A DNA stretch of 64,000 nucleotides, from the NCBI RefSeq assembly GCF_051020975.1, contig NC_135036.1, forward strand, positions 7,626,001 to 7,690,000, in the 5' to 3' direction. This DNA is from Osmia lignaria lignaria (Eukaryota > Arthropoda > Insecta > Hymenoptera > Megachilidae). Below the pieces are notes generated by a model. It did not search any database, had not been told where the DNA came from, and saw nothing but the letters and a program-made list of their open reading frames with translations. The stretch's first letter is position 1. Each line of letters opens with the position of its first letter. The position numbers and the translations under genes are program-made. Shown here piece by piece: positions 58,801 to 64,000 of the stretch.

Positions 58801-61800
58801 TTTCATTAAACGCTTGAGAACCTTCAACAATACGAAAGCAAAAGGGGAAATTGTACAACACGGAAGCACGAAATGTAAACGCCGCGAGCCATCGCCAAGG
58901 TTTTCCAACCTATTTTTATCAATTTCTTCCTAGCGAACGTCGACATTTCGAAGGGAAATTGAAACGCATGCTTCAATCGTTTAAAGTGTTCCCTGGCTTA
59001 TCTTTGAAATTTCGAATAAAGTGAAATATTTGTTAGATTAAAAATTCCAGACGTATCGCATTTCCTTCCAATATTTTTCGTAACTTTTTTGGAATAATAT
59101 TTAGGATTATTTATTTTACTTGGAATTGAATAATATTCGAGTGTGTTTAAGTAACATCTTTTTATGGTTACACAAGTTTCGAATGGGAAAATGTAAATTT
59201 CGTTCGCGAGATTGTCTGATCTTAATCCAGTTTCCAAGTTTCATCGCGTTCCCGTTTTTACACCGGTACGGTGAAATATCTTCACCGTGGATGAAGCAAT
59301 AGGAAAACAATCCGACCGTCTGATACTAAAAATTTCACCAGCCCGCCGGATATAAGAGACTGGTCTTGTCTCAAGAACGACAAAACGGAGCCGCGAGGTT
59401 CCTTCGATTCAAATATTCACGCGATTCGAGCGCCAAGGATTGCGTGCTTTACCTCTTTCAGCGAAGCTGACTCAGATCTTTCATTGTTCACTGTACACTA
59501 TGGGTGACTATAGTCGCTTATCCCTAATAGTTAATTACATTATAAAAAATATTAATAGTCGTATCTTTGAATTTTATAGCTGTGAAATTTGATTATGAAT
59601 GCCAGTCACCCCTTGTTTAGAGTTCGTCTGACTTATGGTTGACTATAATCACTTGTCACTAATATCTCATTAAAAGATATAATTAATCACACGTCCACAT
59701 TTTGTAACTGTAAAATTTGATTCCGAATGCTAAGGGTGCTTACAGCCACCCATATTTGTATTTCTAAAATCGTGCAATAATTTAATTAAAAAGTAATTAA
59801 TTGTCGGATTTTCTTTATGCCCATTTCACTCGGAAAATGATGTTGTACATTTCGTAAACTTAGTCCGGAAAGCTGATCGACTTCTTGGTAGGAGAATGGT
59901 TGTAGAATTGCACCTCTCATCGAAAACTTGTCTGCTAAAGAGACTCGAGGAACTAATTTTCCCCGTGACCAATCGAGCAGCCCCTTTGTACCGTGAAAAC
60001 TTTGCAGAATAATTAACAATCCTGTGAAAAATTCAATACCCTCCGCGTCGATGCTCGCGGCGTTCTCGCTTGAACAAATCCAAGACTCCGTTTGCAAAGA
60101 TATTCAACACGGGACTAGTATTTTTGAAAGTTACTTCTTCCCTGTTACATCTGTAATTTCTTTTTTTTTACTTCATAGTTAAAAACTTTCGTTCTTAATT
60201 AAAGTGTCAAAGTAAGTGTATTAAATACTATCTTACTTTGGCAATTTCGGCTTTTAAGAAATGATAAAATTAAAATTGCAAATGAGAAATGTTGAGTTTT
60301 AATAAACCTTCAGAATTTTTTTTTTCTCTATTTACAAGATATGCTGATCAAAATTACTTTTTTTTTTATAATCGAGGAAAAGCAGGGTTTTAATTTAGAC
60401 TCGTTCTCATTTTGAGGATTTTTTTTTTTTTTTTTTTCAAATTATCTGCAACTTTTAATGAAGAGAAAAATTGTCTGTATGATATGAAACGAAAATTCGT
60501 CCCGGAATATGTGGAAAATCACGTTCGAAAACATTCGTATCGATCTGAAAGCTCGAAATGGTTTCTCGATTCCCAACTGTGGATACTGTAACAACACAGA
60601 CGGCAAACACGATAATTAGAAAATCTAATCTGAACCTCCGCATTATGGAGAACACGTCAGATACGGTTGATCAGATTACCCAGCTGTCGAAATATTTCCG
60701 AATCCGTTCTAATCGAACTTGTAGCCATGGCAATCAATCAATCAATCCGTTCAATATCACCTTACTGGCCTGATGGTCGAGTAACTTTTACCAGAGGTCA
60801 ATTTTTTCTCTATAAAAAATTTCAAAATTCTAATCTCACAATCTAATACTATTCGCTGTTAATGCAATTTTATTCAAAATCTCTGTCCTTCAGTTTTTCA
60901 TTATTTGACCAAGTTAAAATTCATGGCTTCAATCTAAGAAGCTCAGTAATCTTCGAAAGTTTAAATATTCAAAGGGGGTTGAAATTTTCTTTACCAAAGT
61001 ATACACAAAATCCAGCGATTTCTCACAAGTATCCCTTGGAAAGAAAAGTAATATCTACAAGAAAATTATAATACAGATGAAAATCTTACAATCAGTGGAA
61101 CGATAAGATCCAATTAGAAACTTCAAACAAACGGCTTTCATCGATAAAACCATCGATCGATCGACATCAAACGCGTTAAAATAAAATCGTGTCAGGGACG
61201 AGAATGAAGAAAGGAGAGGAAGGAAAAGGCAGCTGTAGCAAAGTCAGGAAAATTGTTCGGAAAAGTGAAGAGCCACGTTGAACGGCAATTTCACGGAACA
61301 GATCGAATACCCTTTGCGACTTGTGACTCGTTGACTTCTGAAAGTGTGGAGGGGTGACAGAAGCTTCCCGTGTCGATTCACGGCAAATTAAGTACGCCAT
61401 TGGGCTGCGAGGATAAAAATTAATCCCCCGACCGTTGAAGATCAGGCGAGTCGATATGGTTTTCACGGGTCGGATCATCGAAAAGGGGAGAAGCAGGGGA
61501 TGAACGAATGGGGTTAGACCAGGGTGCGCCACGTCCGGATTCAGGATAGCCATTAAATATAAACACCGAGAGGGTGACGTTAAACCCTTCCTCTTTTTTG
61601 CTCTCCGAACTCTAGTACTTATAGAATTTTTTTATGGGGTTGCTTTTCGATGAAGCAGAATACTTTTGGTTTCAATTTCTTTCTTTAATCCTTGCAATTT
61701 ACTTTAACGAGTTTAAGAGATTTTTAATAAAATTGTATTTTAGAATTATAATATTTTAAGTTGGGAATTAGAAATTTTTCTCTCTAATATCTCTACTCTA

Positions 61801-64000
61801 TTAATTATAATTTCATCCCCTTGCTTACTCCCCCATTTCAAAGCGTACCAATCAAAAATTCAACAAGTGCCATGCCGGTCGTAACATCCCTCCCGTTTTA
61901 TCCTTGAAAAAACTTTTCCTCCTCCAGTGTCGCATCATTTTGCCCGATTTTTCCCTACGACACTTAAACACCGGTGGCGCAGAGAATTCGTGGCTCTTGA
62001 TTTTTCTGATTCGACTCGCGTCGTGGAAACGTTCAGCCGCAAACGGCCGGGTTTTCTCTGCTCACGGAATTTTCCAGCGGCTTATTTAAGCGGCGCTTTC
62101 GCGCGTCCTGTGTTTGCCGAGTTCACGGCTGAACGTTCGTGGTTATTCCGTCGAAAGTGTTGCACACTCGTACGAGCATACACGGACGAGGAACACGTGC
62201 TAATAATAATTTGTAGCGATTGCGCGAAAAGGAGGAACCTGCCGAGCTACCGCTTCCGACCCCTTTGAACCGTTGCGCGTGCAACCCCCGACGAACCGTG
62301 AATAAAATTTAATTGTTGCGAATGCGGGCGCAGGTGTTGCAAAAATATCGGGACTCGTTTTTCCCGACAAGTTTTTTCGTCGAGAAAAATTATTTTTCCA
62401 CCATTCAAACGTTCTTCCCCTTTTTTATATTTTTCAGACTGAATTTTAATTTATAATCTAAATATTAGGTTTTCAACTATGAATTTTCAATTTACTATAA
62501 AGACACTTTAGCAATTATTCGTGCTATAAATTACTAATTCAACAGCGTGTAATTATTCTACGCAAATATGTGATAATAAAATGTTGTCGCTTCAAAGTGA
62601 GAATAAATTGATGAATATTAATTTTCCACTTAATATGAAATTAAATCGAAATAAAACTATTTATATCGAGCAACGAGAACGTATGTACATAATAAAAATA
62701 TAACGATTCGACTTTCTTTTGTAGGGAGGAACAATTGCACGGTGGTTAACGGGAAAGGGGTTGAACGAAATTCAATTAAAAGAATCGACGATGCGTGTCG
62801 CTATATTATCGATCTTCTAATTGCGTCGGTTTAACGTCGGTCCCAGTTAAAACTGCCGCATTAATGTCGCTGTAATTCAATTAATTAACCGCAGCTATTA
62901 CACACGTAGCAGCGTGTCAAACGTTTCTCGTGCGAGAACCTTCTCGTACCCCCTGCCCGTTTACGGCGAACCAATGATTATTTCACGGCCTCGTATTCCC
63001 GACGAATAAATACTGAAATTAAACGTCGGGAAAGGTGGAGGGAAAAACGGGAAAAATGGACAAGAAAAATACTGGAGGAGGGAAGAAAATTTTCGAACGA
63101 AATATCACCGAGGTTTTCACGAGTGACCCACTTAAATTTTAATGATGTTTTGCATATTAATACTTAAAATAGTAACGAATAAATTTCTTTTAATTAATTT
63201 ATAAAATTTTGAATCGTATATAGAGGGCAATTCTAGACATTGGTCATTAGGGTGATTTATATAATTCCGATCGAAAATCACTCACTTAAGGAATCCTTTA
63301 GAGGGAAGAAAAGTGGTGTTTCAAAGGGGAAGGAGGGTTAAAGCAACGGACTCACGTGTGCGCAGGTATTCTTACGTGTCTACGTATTTTATGCCCTTAA
63401 AAGCAACCTCTTATCCCTCCTCCTTTACGCGGGGGACATATGAGGCGCTCTAAGAGCAACGAAACTTATCCCGGCTTTCTATTATTTATACGTTTTGCCG
63501 GGATGGCCTCGACCTGTCCTCTTTCGTTATACTTCCATCACTCCCGTTTCCCTTAAATCGTTCGGTATAACCTCGAATCCCGCGGGATTTCACGGTGATA
63601 AATGTAAGGGGTGTGATTTCAAATAACAATTTCGCAACTTCTGTAAAATTGATACTAGGTATACACATGCAAATGGAATACTTTTTTAAAAATTAAAATG
63701 TCTTTCTGACAACGTCTGTATTTTCCTTGAAACAAACAATAGATTAGCCAATTCATAGCATGAGATCTCGAAGAATTTCCCTGTAAAATTTCCGATGCGG
63801 TCGCTTTTAAGGGGCGCATTGTGCTCTTTGCGGAATTGCCGGAGGAACGATTCACCGGATGTGAGCGAGCATTCTGGGAAGTGGCGTTAAAAAAATCATG
63901 CGAACGCTAAGAGGCGTTGTATCATAGCAATATTTAAATGTCTTTCCCGTCTTTTCACGACCCTCTGAATATTTCATTTACCCTATAACAATAACCCTAG
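55840..64000. other. 8.2-kb right flank without recognised genes
   Basis: After the Mad1 3' region I find no exon I recognise. GC-richer patches occur at about 56.46-56.87, 57.60-57.95, 59.34-59.48, 61.18-61.60, 61.93-62.35 and 62.75-63.10 kb, separated by AT-rich DNA. An imperfect direct duplication lies at 59.5-59.76 kb and a T-run at 60420-60437. It could be upstream regulatory or intronic DNA of a gene right of the window. Confidence 0.5.
59500..59765 (+). repeat. Imperfect direct duplication, about 130-bp unit
   Basis: CTATGGGTGACTATAGTCGC at about 59499 and TTATGGTTGACTATAATCAC at about 59633 start two related units; both continue with CTAATA and later share TGTGAAATTTGATT-like sequence. 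Confidence 0.55.

Noticed and set aside
61927..62268. 113-codon open frame
   Set aside because: Overlaps another open frame in a CpG-rich patch; its composition (Arg, Phe, His) reflects base composition rather than coding constraint.

Overview
The window looks like nuclear DNA of an insect, most likely a hymenopteran such as a bee. It is AT-rich, has short GT-AG introns, and carries invertebrate orthologues such as Pvr and klhl10. Species assignment is inference; no rRNA, tRNA or mitochondrial marker was found. Ten protein-coding genes can be rebuilt exon by exon with matching splice phases. All were identified by reading translations, not by database search.

Layout. 0-3.6 kb: intergenic with a palindrome-cored repeat. 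3.6-5.0 kb (+): SLC25A29-like mitochondrial carrier with a long extra tail. 6.2-9.6 kb (+): klhl10, the Cul3 adaptor of the germ line. 9.6-16.2 kb: gene-free and rich in small inverted-repeat elements. 16.2-18.6 kb (+): a ZnT/SLC30 transporter with a changed metal site. 20.7-29.8 kb (+): Pvr, a PDGF/VEGF-receptor-like tyrosine kinase in 23 coding exons. 31.0-33.5 kb (-): cyclic-nucleotide-binding protein (CNBD2-like). 34.1-34.9 kb (+): POMP proteasome maturation factor. 35.6-38.3 kb (+): tandem pair of single-exon homocysteine S-methyltransferases. 38.7-44.0 kb (-): cytoplasmic leucyl-tRNA synthetase. 53.5-55.8 kb (+): Mad1 spindle checkpoint protein. 55.8-64 kb: no recognisable gene.

The most unusual region is 44.1-53.3 kb. 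It holds a 3.4-kb block bounded by perfect 24-bp inverted repeats (46624-50060). The block encodes no recognisable protein. It contains five GC-rich modules of about 310-340 bp in two types, A and B, interleaved with exact 64-bp tandem repeats. The modules differ in sequence but appear to keep several hairpins through paired changes, which suggests a structured non-coding RNA or structured DNA. Immediately right of the block are two nested hairpins (50.1-50.3 kb), and at 52.5-52.7 kb there is a near-perfect 88-bp inverted repeat. This cluster is the best candidate for an undescribed system.

The genes do not form one pathway. Two (klhl10 and the CNBD2-like gene) belong to families linked to male germ cells; the rest are housekeeping or signalling genes. 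Two close pairs are notable: the CNBD2-like gene and POMP are divergent across 574 bp, and the second methyltransferase and the leucyl-tRNA synthetase are tail to tail across 391 bp.
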